Assembly (NCBI GenBank): GCA_015295885.1
Contig: DVEE01000460.1
Coordinates: 1-15,760, forward strand
Reading direction: 5' to 3'
Source: Leptolyngbyaceae cyanobacterium M65_K2018_010
GTDB lineage: Bacteria > Cyanobacteriota > Cyanobacteriia > Phormidesmidales > Phormidesmidaceae
Length of the DNA stretch: 15,760 nt
Both the position numbers and the translations under genes were made by a program. The notes beneath the pieces were generated by a model. That model did no database searches. It saw nothing but the letters and a program-made list of their open reading frames with translations, and was not told where the DNA came from. Within the stretch, counting starts at the first letter, position 1. Each line of letters starts with the position of its first letter. Of this stretch, positions 1 through 7,074 are shown piece after piece.

Positions 1-1488
1 CTCCCCCGTGACCAGTGGCCCCAGGTTATTGATCGGTTGGCCCGGGTGCTCAAGGTACCACCGCAAGAAATCCAGAAACGTTTAGAACAGGCTGGCTACG
101 AATCCATCGAGTCGGTGACCATTGCCCGCGGCATTAGCCCTGCCCAGGCGACGGCCCTGGCCGAATACAGCAATGAACTCCCCGGTGTTCGCCTCGAGGC
201 AGAAGCGGTGCGGAACTATCCCAACGGCGACTTAGCGGCCCATGTGCTGGGTTACACCGGCGAACTCACCGACCAACAACTCGCGGCCCGCCGCGACCAG
301 GGCTATCGCATGGGGGATGTGGTTGGGCAGATGGGGGCTGAATCAGCCTTTGAGTCTACCCTAAGAGGCACCTGGGGCGGCCAACAGGTGGAAGTGGATA
401 GCGCCGGTCGAATTATCAGAATTCTGGGCGATAAACCCGCTGTTTCTGGTCAGGATGTTCAACTGACCCTAGATGCCGATCTCCAGCGGGCGGCGGAGGC
501 TGCCCTGGGCAATCTACGGGGCTCTATTGTTGCTATGGATCCAAATAACGGGGCTATTTTGGCGATGGCCAGTTGGCCCAACTACGATCCCAACATTTTC
601 ACCACCCGCCTTACCGAAGCCCAGTGGCAGCAGCTTCAGGCCGCCGACCACCCGTTTTTGAACCGATCGCTACAGGCCTTCCCACCGGCCAGCACCTTCA
701 AGATTGTGACCACGGCGGCGGCCCTGGAATCGGGTAAATACTCCCCGGATACGATTTTGCCCACCTATCCCTATATTCAGGTAGGGGGGATTCAGTTTGG
801 CGATTGGAATCGGGCTGGTTTTGGGCCTTTGGGCTTTACCGGTGCCATGGCCTGGAGTAGCGACACCTTTTTTTACCAGGTGGCCATGCGCCTGGGCGGC
901 CCCACCCGCCGCTTTGGGTTCGGGCGCAAAACCGGCATTGAGTTGGGGGCTGAGGAGAGTCCTGGACTGGTGCCCGATGATACCTGGAAACGGGAGAATC
1001 TCAAGGAGGGGTGGGTGATTGGGGACTCCATTAATATGTCCATTGGCCAAGGCTACTTGCAAGCCACTCCCCTACAGGTCGCGGTTATGTTTGCGGTAGC
1101 GGCCAATGGCGGTTATCGGGTTATGCCCCATGTTTTGAAGGACAATGAGGAATCCCGTAATTGGCGGGAGTCTTTGAACCTGAGCGACAAAACGGTGGAT
1201 ATCCTGCACCAGGGGTTGCGACGGGTGATTACCGGTGGTACGGCCTCTGCCCTGAATGTTCCCCACCTGCCCCCCTTTGCGGGCAAAACTGGCACTGCCG
1301 AAGCACCTCCCGGCAAATCCCATGCCTGGTTTGGGGCCTATGCCCCCCTGGATAAACCCGAGGTGGTCGTAGTAGCCTTTGCCGAGCACTCCGGCGGGGG
1401 TGGGGGGAAAGTGGCTGCTCCCATGGTGTTGCAGGTGCTAGAGGCCTACTTTGGCCAACAAGACCCTAAGTCACTTAAGGCTGATTAA
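1..1488 (+). CDS. mrdA: Penicillin-binding protein 2 (class B transpeptidase), 5' partial
   Basis: This is the C-terminal part of the peptidoglycan DD-transpeptidase of the elongation machinery, which cross-links stem peptides outside the inner membrane. The frame is open to base 1, so the TTG at 37 is internal and the cytoplasmic tail, membrane anchor and early pedestal lie outside the window. Numbering from that TTG codon as residue 1, a PBP dimerisation-type region (GDLAAHVLGYTGEL, about 64-77) precedes the transpeptidase domain. The three active-site motifs are visible: S-T-F-K at 219-222 (codons at 691-702), S-S-D at 274-276 (the SxN box, Asp variant as in PBP2) and K-T-G-T at 417-420. 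The end, HSGGGGGKVAAPMVLQVLE, is typical of cyanobacterial PBP2. Oddity: after SSDTFFY the segment reaching RRFGFGRKTG looks about five residues short against the family (see findings). FtsI/PBP3 is the alternative, but the SSD box and C-terminus favour PBP2. Confidence 0.93.
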   Translation, partial: LPRDQWPQVIDRLARVLKVPPQEIQKRLEQAGYESIESVTIARGISPAQATALAEYSNELPGVRLEAEAVRNYPNGDLAAHVLGYTGELTDQQLAARRDQGYRMGDVVGQMGAESAFESTLRGTWGGQQVEVDSAGRIIRILGDKPAVSGQDVQLTLDADLQRAAEAALGNLRGSIVAMDPNNGAILAMASWPNYDPNIFTTRLTEAQWQQLQAADHPFLNRSLQAFPPASTFKIVTTAAALESGKYSPDTILPTYPYIQVGGIQFGDWNRAGFGPLGFTGAMAWSSDTFFYQVAMRLGGPTRRFGFGRKTGIELGAEESPGLVPDDTWKRENLKEGWVIGDSINMSIGQGYLQATPLQVAVMFAVAANGGYRVMPHVLKDNEESRNWRESLNLSDKTVDILHQGLRRVITGGTASALNVPHLPPFAGKTGTAEAPPGKSHAWFGAYAPLDKPEVVVVAFAEHSGGGGGKVAAPMVLQVLEAYFGQQDPKSLKAD

Positions 1489-1514
1489 TACCCTCATCAA
1501 CACCAGGGATTGGG

Positions 1515-1537
1515 CCTGGCCTTTGGCGTTGGCCAGG
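1515..1537. terminator. Hairpin between convergent genes
   Basis: A perfect 7-bp stem (CCTGGCC at 1515-1521, GGCCAGG at 1531-1537) with a 9-nt loop sits 26 nt past the PBP2 stop and 27 nt past the stop of the convergent DUF6761 gene. Its position suits a bidirectional terminator. There is no T-tract on either side, so a classical Rho-independent terminator is not shown. Confidence 0.35.
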
Positions 1538-1564
1538 AGAGGTGGGAACGGCCAGCCAGGTAAA

Positions 1565-1807
1565 CTAGTAAATTTCTGGCTCCGATTGGGGCACCGCAAA
1601 ATTCGAGGGATCACTCAGATATCGCAGGGTGTCTTCCTCCAAGCGGTGGATCAGGTAAGGCTCCAGGGCATCGGCATGACGCAGGGCAGCTAAGTAGCCC
1701 TCTAGGTAGAGGCGCAGGTCGCTGGTGCGATAGCCCCGGTTCCACTGGTCAACAAAAGCATCGGTAATGCGCTGGTAATACCGAATCGCTCTAGCATCCT
1801 GAAGCAT
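1565..1807 (-). CDS. Small cyanobacterial DUF6761-family protein
   Basis: An 80-residue soluble protein with no signal peptide or membrane segment. It matches my recollection of a small, highly conserved cyanobacterial family (DUF6761) of unknown function: the core YYQRITDAFVDQWNRGYR, then DLRLYLEGYLAALRHAD and EPYLIHRLEEDTLRYL, are its hallmark blocks. It is predicted to be mostly helical, with a short disordered acidic tail (PQSEPEIY). The ATG at 1807 gives the family's usual start (ML-D---IRYYQ). No Shine-Dalgarno is visible; the leader directly upstream instead carries four CAA units (1812-1823 on the opposite strand). It stands alone: PBP2 converges on its 3' side and the iminopeptidase gene ends 148 nt upstream on the same strand. 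Family assignment is from memory of the sequence; no function is inferred. Confidence 0.85.
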   Translation of the reverse strand: MLQDARAIRYYQRITDAFVDQWNRGYRTSDLRLYLEGYLAALRHADALEPYLIHRLEEDTLRYLSDPSNFAVPQSEPEIY

Positions 1808-1955
1808 GGTCGTTGTTGTTGTTACTCGGCGATGGCTGGGGTGAAAGGCGTAAGCCCCACAAAGAAAGTTCCCACCTAGGGGGACAGCTTTCCTTACAAC
1901 CTTAATGTAACGTTAGGGTTACTTGGGGCTTTGCACCATTTACAACTTATTACGT

Positions 1956-2924
1956 TCAGACCTTGGCCGTGGTATCCAGGATGGCGGCAAACCTATCCGT
2001 AGCCTCAACTAGGGCACTGGTAATCGCCGGTTCCATGGCCGAATGTCCCGCCGTCTGAACCAGGACCAGTTGGGCTTCGGGCCAGGCCCGGTGTAGTTCC
2101 CAGGCGGTGGTGGCAGGACAAACCACATCGTAGCGACCCTGTATAATCACCCCGGGCAGGTGACGAATCCGATCCACATGGCGGAGTAAGTGATCATCCT
2201 CGGTGAAAAAGCCCCGATGGATGAAGTAATGACACTCGATACGGGCAAAGGCGATCGCAAACTCATCTTCACCAAAGGAGTTCACTAGGTCCGGATCGGG
2301 GATTAGCTTACTGGTGGTGGCTTCCCAAACCGCCCAGGCTCGGGCGGCGGTGAGGCGGGTTTGGAGATCCGGGCTGGTGAGGCGGCGGTAGTAGGCCGCT
2401 ACCAGGTCCTCCCGTTCCGCCTCAGGGATAGGGGCCAAGTAATGCTCCCAGGCGTCGGGGTAGAGATAGTTGGCCCCGGATTGGTAAAACCAGCGAATTT
2501 CCTTTTGCCGGAGGGTGAAGATACCCCGCAAAATCAGTCCATTACAGCGATCGGGGTGGGTTTCTGCGTAGGCCAGGGCCAGGGTGCTGCCCCAACTGCC
2601 GCCAAACACCGTCCACCGGTCAATGCCCAAATAGGTCCGAATCTGTTCGATGTCACTCACCAGGTCCCAGGTGGTGTTGCCCTCAAGTTCTGCGTGGGGT
2701 TGGCTTTGGCCGCAGCCGCGCTGGTCAAACAAGATGACCCGCCAACGCTGGGGGTCAAAGAACTGGCGATAGGCTGGCGTCAGGCCACCGCCTGGTCCGC
2801 CGTGGAGAAACACCACCGGCTGACCTTGGGGATTGCCCACCTCCTCAAGGTAGAGCCGATGGATCGGTGAAACCTGGAGGGTATGGGTGGCGAAGGGCTC
2901 GATCGGGGGGTACAGGGTTCGCAT
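1956..2924 (-). CDS. pip: Proline iminopeptidase (alpha/beta hydrolase, S33)
   Basis: A cytoplasmic serine peptidase that releases N-terminal proline from peptides. The ATG at 2924 was chosen because family members begin MRTLYPPIEP; an ORF extension to 2999 adds 25 residues with no family resemblance. With this start the protein is 322 aa, close to the roughly 313-320 aa norm. Visible motifs are the oxyanion-hole HGGPGGG (41-47), DQRGCGQS (67-74), the nucleophile elbow G-G-S-W-G-S with Ser110, Asp266 in GRYDVVCP and His294 in TAGHSAMEP. As I recall, these are the same catalytic positions as in the Xanthomonas enzyme, which supports the start. A helical cap domain lies about 125-235, where this family recognises the N-terminal proline. 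No operon partner: 148 nt separate it from the downstream DUF6761 gene and a 605-nt gap lies upstream. Alternative: another S33 hydrolase, unlikely given the full motif set. Confidence 0.93.
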   Translation of the reverse strand: MRTLYPPIEPFATHTLQVSPIHRLYLEEVGNPQGQPVVFLHGGPGGGLTPAYRQFFDPQRWRVILFDQRGCGQSQPHAELEGNTTWDLVSDIEQIRTYLGIDRWTVFGGSWGSTLALAYAETHPDRCNGLILRGIFTLRQKEIRWFYQSGANYLYPDAWEHYLAPIPEAEREDLVAAYYRRLTSPDLQTRLTAARAWAVWEATTSKLIPDPDLVNSFGEDEFAIAFARIECHYFIHRGFFTEDDHLLRHVDRIRHLPGVIIQGRYDVVCPATTAWELHRAWPEAQLVLVQTAGHSAMEPAITSALVEATDRFAAILDTTAKV

Positions 2925-3119
2925 AGGGTGGGGCTGAATTCCTAACCGTCTGACCGCCGAATGGATTAGCACCTGGCGGGGAAATCCCCATAGTCCCATA
3001 GAGGGGACCGCAATTGACGAACCGGCATCCGAGAACGGTGCTGGCTGGCGTCAGGGTCATAGAGATGCCTTGAGCACCTATCCAGCCTGGTTTTACGGCC
3101 CTTTATTCGCCTGGGCAGC

Positions 3120-3172
3120 GCTCTGCCTTGGGATCAGAGCCTGGTCCCCGAGCCCTGTGACAGGGGCTTGGG
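3120..3172. repeat. Two adjacent GC-rich hairpins
   Basis: First stem: GCTCTG (3120-3125) pairs perfectly with CAGAGC (3135-3140) over a 9-nt loop. Second stem: 3147-3157 pairs with 3161-3172 over a TGA loop, giving 11 pairs (one G-T) with a single bulged G at 3166. No T-tract follows on either strand. They could be part of a structured RNA or transcription-stopping hairpins; the sequence alone cannot separate these. Confidence 0.55.
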
Positions 3173-3243
3173 CAGGAGCCTGGCTGATTGCCCTTAACCA
3201 TGCATGCCCATTAGTAGGAACTGGCTGAGTTCGATGGATTAGG

Positions 3244-3275
3244 AGTCCCAGGACCTGAGCTCAGATCCTGGGACT
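3244..3275. repeat. Near-perfect 32-nt palindrome
   Basis: AGTCCCAGGA (3244-3253) and TCCTGGGACT (3266-3275) are exact reverse complements, and the interior CTGAGCTCAG (3255-3264) is itself palindromic, so 15 of 16 pairs match with one C/A mismatch (3254/3265). It has no conventional loop, so it fits a dyad protein-binding site or cruciform as well as an RNA hairpin. Confidence 0.75.
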
Positions 3276-3381
3276 GGGCTTTACCACACGCCATTCCCCC
3301 GTTTCTGGATCTCTCAGGGTATCAAAGGGATTTGCTTTAAGGGGTTTGTTACAAGGATTCGCCATGGTAGCTGCGGGTCAA

Positions 3382-3412
3382 TGTGCTGATTTATGGTAAT
3401 CAATAGCACATA
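3382..3412. repeat. Bulged hairpin upstream of the prfC 3' end
   Basis: ATGTGCT (3382-3388) pairs with AGCACAT (3406-3412). Inside it GATT (3389-3392) pairs with AATC (3399-3402), leaving a TATGGT loop and a three-base bulge (AAT, 3403-3405). No T-tract follows. Confidence 0.5.
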
Positions 3413-3529
3413 AAACATCGGTGATGTATCCGTGTATTGACGGGTGATATTTGAGGCGGAAACCCCTGATCCAGATCACCGCCCGCGCCTAGGGGAGGGC
3501 TCTGGGCGCTTCAGGATAAGTTGCCTAGG

Positions 3530-5167
3530 CTAGGGCTTTTCAGGCTCTTTACCCGATACCACAGGGGCAATGGCACTGAGCCTGAGTTCGGGATGATCGG
3601 CGGCAATTTGCTGGCAGTTCCACTCGTTACGGAAGAGCAGCACAGGGCGATTCCAACTGTCTTTGACCACCACCGTGTTAAAAAGGCGACCTGCTTTTTC
3701 CAGGGCTGGCCAGCCCCCCTCCACCCAGCGGGCGACGGAAAAGGGGAGAACTTCCAGATTAGTTTCGACGTTGTACTCGTTTTGGAGGCGAAACTGCACC
3801 ACTTCAAACTGCAGTTGGCCCACCGCCGCCAGGATCGGGTCCCGTTTAGATTCATCGGCGGAAAACATGATTTGCACCGCCCCTTCTTCACGCAGTTCTA
3901 AGACTCCCTTCTGAAACTGCTTATACTTTGAAGGGTTAGGGTTCTTGAGGTAGGCAAAAATTTCTGGAGAAAAGCAGGGAATGCCCTCGTACTCCAGCCG
4001 CTGACCCTGGTAAATGGTGTCGCCAATGGCAAAGACCCCCGGATTGTTGAGGCCAATCACATCTCCTGGAAAGGCTTCTTCCAGGGATTCCCGACCCTGG
4101 GCGAAAAGTTTTTGAGGGTGAGAGAGCCGCACGGTTTTGCCGGAACGGGCGTGGTTGACGACCATGTCCTTTTCAAATTTACCGGAGCAGACCCGCACAA
4201 AGGCCACCCGATCCCGGTGTTTAGGGTCCATGTTGGCCTGGAGCTTGAACACAAAGCCAGAAAAGTCAGGCCGGGTGGGGGGGACTTCGCCGAGGCTGCT
4301 GGTGCGGGGGGAGGGCTGGAGGGCGTAATCCAAAAAGGCATCCAGAAACAGTTGGACACCAAAGTTAGTCATGGCACTGCCAAAAAAGACGGGGGTCATG
4401 TGGCCGCCATGGACAGCCTCTAGGTCTAAGGCTGGGCCCAATTCTTCGATGACCTCTAGTTCTTCTTTGAACTGATAGTAGAGATCTGGCTCCAGTAGGT
4501 CCTCAAGGCGGGGATCTCCCAAGGCTATGATGGTGTCCTTGGCGGCGCGACTGCCATGGGCGGTGCGCTCAAACAGATGGATCTGGCGCTGGCGGCGGTC
4601 AAACACTCCCTTAAAGCGATCGCCCATGCCGATGGGCCAGTTAACCGCATAGGTTTGCAGGCCCAGACGCTGCTCAATTTCATCCAACAGTTCTAGGGGC
4701 TCACGGGCCGGTCGATCTAGCTTGTTGAAAAAAGTGAAGATGGGCAGCGATCGCAGCCGACAAACCTCAAACAACTTCAGGGTTTGAGGCTCCAGCCCCT
4801 TCGCGGCATCCTCTAGCATCACGGCATTATCAGCGGCGGCCAGGGTGCGATAGGTATCTTCGCTAAAGTCCTGGTGGCCGGGAGTATCGAGCAGATTTAG
4901 GGTGTAGCCACCGTAGGCAAACTGCAACACCGTAGAGGTAATGGAGATGCCCCGCTGTTGCTCTAACTCCATCCAGTCGGAGGTGGCACTCCGCTGAGCC
5001 CGCTTAGCCTTCACGGCCCCCGCTTCCTGAATGGCACCGCCGTAGAGCAGGAGTTTTTCGGTGAGGGTGGTTTTACCGGCATCGGGGTGGGAAATAATCG
5101 CAAAATTCCGCCGTTGCTCGACGGCTTTGGCAATTTCGGCTGACGGCGGGGCAGCAGCATTGGTCAT
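3530..5167 (-). CDS. prfC: Peptide chain release factor 3 (RF3)
   Basis: A cytoplasmic translational GTPase that recycles RF1/RF2 from the ribosome after termination. The 545 aa match the family's full length (about 530). GTPase motifs: G1 S-H-P-D-A-G-K-T-T at 26-34, switch I RGISITS at 72-78, G3 D-T-P-G-H at 94-98 and G4 N-K-L-D at 148-151. Domains II and III follow (for example FVFKLQANMDPKHRDRVAFV, GDVIGLNNPG, and GAVQIMF then VGQLQFEVVQFRL), which separates RF3 from EF-G and LepA. ATG at 5167; homologues likewise have a short variable N-terminus before the RRNFAIISHPDAGKTT block. Stop is TAG at 3532-3530. A TACAAT box lies on the minus strand at 5218-5213 but lacks a good -35. Apparently monocistronic, 177 nt after the oxidoreductase gene. 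No missing residues seen. Confidence 0.97.
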   Translation of the reverse strand: MTNAAAPPSAEIAKAVEQRRNFAIISHPDAGKTTLTEKLLLYGGAIQEAGAVKAKRAQRSATSDWMELEQQRGISITSTVLQFAYGGYTLNLLDTPGHQDFSEDTYRTLAAADNAVMLEDAAKGLEPQTLKLFEVCRLRSLPIFTFFNKLDRPAREPLELLDEIEQRLGLQTYAVNWPIGMGDRFKGVFDRRQRQIHLFERTAHGSRAAKDTIIALGDPRLEDLLEPDLYYQFKEELEVIEELGPALDLEAVHGGHMTPVFFGSAMTNFGVQLFLDAFLDYALQPSPRTSSLGEVPPTRPDFSGFVFKLQANMDPKHRDRVAFVRVCSGKFEKDMVVNHARSGKTVRLSHPQKLFAQGRESLEEAFPGDVIGLNNPGVFAIGDTIYQGQRLEYEGIPCFSPEIFAYLKNPNPSKYKQFQKGVLELREEGAVQIMFSADESKRDPILAAVGQLQFEVVQFRLQNEYNVETNLEVLPFSVARWVEGGWPALEKAGRLFNTVVVKDSWNRPVLLFRNEWNCQQIAADHPELRLSAIAPVVSGKEPEKP

Positions 5168-5253
5168 GGAATCGGAATACCTCAGCGAAGGGCTGGCGTG
5201 GATAATGCTTCAATTGTAGGAGTTGAGCTTGGCTTTTGAGGGGCAATCCCCCC

Positions 5254-5300
5254 TCACCGGCCTGGACCGGAACGGCCGCGTGGGCCGTAGACCCCGGTGA
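5254..5300. repeat. Nested inverted repeat between oxidoreductase and prfC
   Basis: An outer stem TCACCGG (5254-5260) / CCGGTGA (5294-5300) encloses an inner perfect stem ACGGCC (5272-5277) / GGCCGT (5283-5288) with a 5-nt loop. It lies about 45 nt past the stop of the minus-strand oxidoreductase gene, so it may end that transcript, or form part of the prfC leader. No T-tract follows. Confidence 0.45.
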
Positions 5301-5344
5301 AGACGCCTACTGCTCAGAGCGCTTGAGCGGTCTTAGGTCCCCCA

Positions 5345-6472
5345 TCATCCAGGCAGCTGGCTCAATAACTGATCCCGCACGGCGATGGCGGTGGCTGGGG
5401 CTAGCAACACGCCATTGCGGTAGTGCCCGGTGGCTACCCAGAGGTTGCGGTAGCCGGCCAGGGGTTGAATAACCGGTGCGGCCTGCCCCTGGGGCCGGGG
5501 GCGCAGGCCAAACCAACGATCGACAATGGTGCCCTGGGCTAGGCTGGGGCAGTAGGCCAGGGCCCCGGCCAGAACCTCTTGCAGGCGGTCGGCGGCGGGG
5601 CGGAGTTCGGCACCGCTGGTAGCGGCGACAGTGGCTGGAAACTCCACTGTGGCTCCCACCCAGTAGTCCCCTCCCCCCAGGGGGACCAGGTGGATATCGT
5701 GGCCATTGACCACGGGCTGAAACTGGGCATCCCCCAGGGGGTGATCCAGGTGTAGCCTGACCGCCTGGCCCAACACTGGGCCTAGGGCGATGGGCTGACC
5801 CAGGGCTTGGGTCAAGGGTAGGGAACCCAGACCCGCGGTGATCACGACCCAATCGGCGGGGAGGCTGCGAGCGGCGGTATTCACTGCCCTACAGTAGCCC
5901 GATGCCGAGGTTTGGGGCCCAGGGCCTATCAGCGCTTGGACGGGTTCTTCAAAATAGAAGCTGACCCCCTGGCGCGTGGCGGCGGCCACCAGGGCCTCGG
6001 TTAAGGGCCGGGGCTGCACCTGCAGGTCAGCCGGTGAGTAAATGCCCAGGGCCACCGCCGTCGAGTTTAGGTGGGGACAACGCTGGGAGACCTGGGCAGG
6101 GGACCACAACTCTAGCAGGTAACCCTGTTGTTGGCGAATGGCCTGGAGCGATTGCCAGCGGGGTACCTCCTCGGCGGCAAAGCAAAGGCTCAAAATGCCC
6201 TGGCTATTGCGCGGAATGGGTTGCCCCGTGATTTCCTCCAGTTCAGGAAGCAGGGTCTGGTAGCGCCGTAAACTCTGCTCGCGCAAGCGCCAACTGCGGC
6301 CTTGCCCCCGCTGACTGATGACCGCCATCAACACCCCTAGGGCCGCCCCAGTGGATCCGCTAGCCGGGGTGCTAGCATCAACGACGGTCACTTGAAATTC
6401 CGAACATCGGCTGAGCTCGTAGGCGAGGGTTGCCCCCACCACCCCACAGCCTACAATCACTACTCGCTGCAA
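5345..6472 (-). CDS. DAO-family FAD-dependent oxidoreductase
   Basis: A 375-residue flavoprotein of the D-amino acid oxidase / glycine oxidase superfamily, expected to oxidise an amine or amino acid. It opens with a Rossmann FAD site, VIVGCGVVGA (G8-x-G10-x-x-G13), followed by an acidic strand end (VVDA) and the SGSTGAALGVL stretch. The C-terminal part carries DRWFGLRPRP and NLWVATGHYRNGVLLAPATA, the usual second FAD-contact region (G-H-x-x-x-G). Start: the only in-frame codons after the upstream stop are TTG at 6472 or GTG at 6460; no ATG is available before the FAD motif. TTG is used here; neither start has a clear ribosome site. It begins 9 nt after the psbQ stop and in the same frame, so co-transcription and translational coupling are likely. 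It resembles ThiO, but I see no thiazole genes nearby, so the substrate is open. Confidence 0.85.
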   Translation of the reverse strand: MQRVVIVGCGVVGATLAYELSRCSEFQVTVVDASTPASGSTGAALGVLMAVISQRGQGRSWRLREQSLRRYQTLLPELEEITGQPIPRNSQGILSLCFAAEEVPRWQSLQAIRQQQGYLLELWSPAQVSQRCPHLNSTAVALGIYSPADLQVQPRPLTEALVAAATRQGVSFYFEEPVQALIGPGPQTSASGYCRAVNTAARSLPADWVVITAGLGSLPLTQALGQPIALGPVLGQAVRLHLDHPLGDAQFQPVVNGHDIHLVPLGGGDYWVGATVEFPATVAATSGAELRPAADRLQEVLAGALAYCPSLAQGTIVDRWFGLRPRPQGQAAPVIQPLAGYRNLWVATGHYRNGVLLAPATAIAVRDQLLSQLPG

Positions 6473-6481
6473 GGACTTGGC

Positions 6482-6934
6482 CTACTGGAAAGTGGGTACC
6501 AGACTGAGGAAGCTATCAAAGTCATCCAGGGCATTGCGGTATTCCTGCCCGGCAATGACCTGTTGGCCATTGGCCGCGGCCTCATCTAATCGCTCTAGAT
6601 GGACGTAGAGTTCCTTAGCCCGCGCCTGGGCTGGGCCCCTATCCTGGGGCAGCAGGGTGGCCGCCAGGCGATTCACCCGGGCCCGCAACTCGCCCATGGG
6701 ACCGTGGATGAAGCTCTGGACATTGACCCAGTCCTGCTTTTGGATATAGCTTTGCAATTCTGGGAAGCGATCGCGCAATTCGGCCACGGCAGGGGAGTAA
6801 AGCTCCACCTGTTGCAGAATTGTGGGGGTGTAGGTGGTGGGGATTTTAGCGGCGGGGCCACCGCAGGCGACTAGGCCGCTGGCAACGATCGCCAGCACCA
6901 GGGCTAAAAGGGGTCTAAACCGTCCCATCATCAT
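6482..6934 (-). CDS. psbQ: Photosystem II lipoprotein PsbQ (CyanoQ)
   Basis: A lumenal lipoprotein subunit of cyanobacterial photosystem II that stabilises the oxygen-evolving complex. From the first ATG of a triple ATG (6934, 6931, 6928), the 150-aa product has a basic start, a hydrophobic stretch (PLLALVLAIVASG) and a lipobox L-V-A-C with Cys24, so it is exported and lipid-anchored. The mature part (about 127 aa) has the CyanoQ pattern: TYTPTILQQVELY, then QDWVNVQSFIHGPMGELRAR, then HLERLDEAAANGQ and ALDDFDSFLSLVP, a four-helix bundle in known structures. The open frame continues 16 codons upstream to 6982, but signal-peptide position argues for the ATG cluster, where GAGAG lies 10 nt before 6934. 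It heads a likely two-gene transcript with the oxidoreductase 9 nt downstream. A perfect 7-bp hairpin lies in its leader. Confidence 0.93.
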   Translation of the reverse strand: MMMGRFRPLLALVLAIVASGLVACGGPAAKIPTTYTPTILQQVELYSPAVAELRDRFPELQSYIQKQDWVNVQSFIHGPMGELRARVNRLAATLLPQDRGPAQARAKELYVHLERLDEAAANGQQVIAGQEYRNALDDFDSFLSLVPTFQ

Positions 6935-6963
6935 GGCTTGTAATCTCTCAAAACAGCGTAGAA

Positions 6964-6984
6964 CCTTGCCTGAGCTGGGCAAGG
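6964..6984 (-). promoter_or_regulatory. Hairpin in the psbQ leader
   Basis: CCTTGCC / GGCAAGG form a perfect 7-bp stem with a 7-nt loop, 29 nt upstream of the first psbQ ATG. It overlaps the unlikely N-terminal extension of the psbQ frame. It may influence transcript stability or translation; no function is shown by sequence alone. Confidence 0.35.
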
Positions 6985-7074
6985 GGGCAAATCACCCTCA
7001 GTATTTTACGCCTCTGGGTCAAGCTTTACTTGGGCCTGCAGCAGAACGTTATCTGCCGACGGGGCTGGGTGAGG

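Larger units (their letters stand above)
2925..3529. other. 605-base non-coding gap, hairpin-rich
   Basis: No credible protein is visible on either strand between the iminopeptidase start and the prfC stop. The gap holds several inverted repeats, listed separately: 3120-3140 and 3147-3172, 3244-3275, and 3382-3412. The rest (2925-3110, 3276-3381 and 3413-3529) shows nothing I recognise. I checked for tRNA T-arm signatures, SRP RNA, RNase P and tmRNA landmarks by eye and saw none. Confidence 0.6.

Noticed and set aside
1850..1931. AAGCCCCA (1852-1859) inverted to TGGGGCTT (1924-1931)
   Set aside because: 8-bp arms 64 nt apart are expected by chance; no nested pairing supports a structure.
3220..3240. 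GTTCGAT resembling a tRNA T-loop
   Set aside because: The flanking bases do not form a T-stem and no acceptor, D- or anticodon arms could be found.
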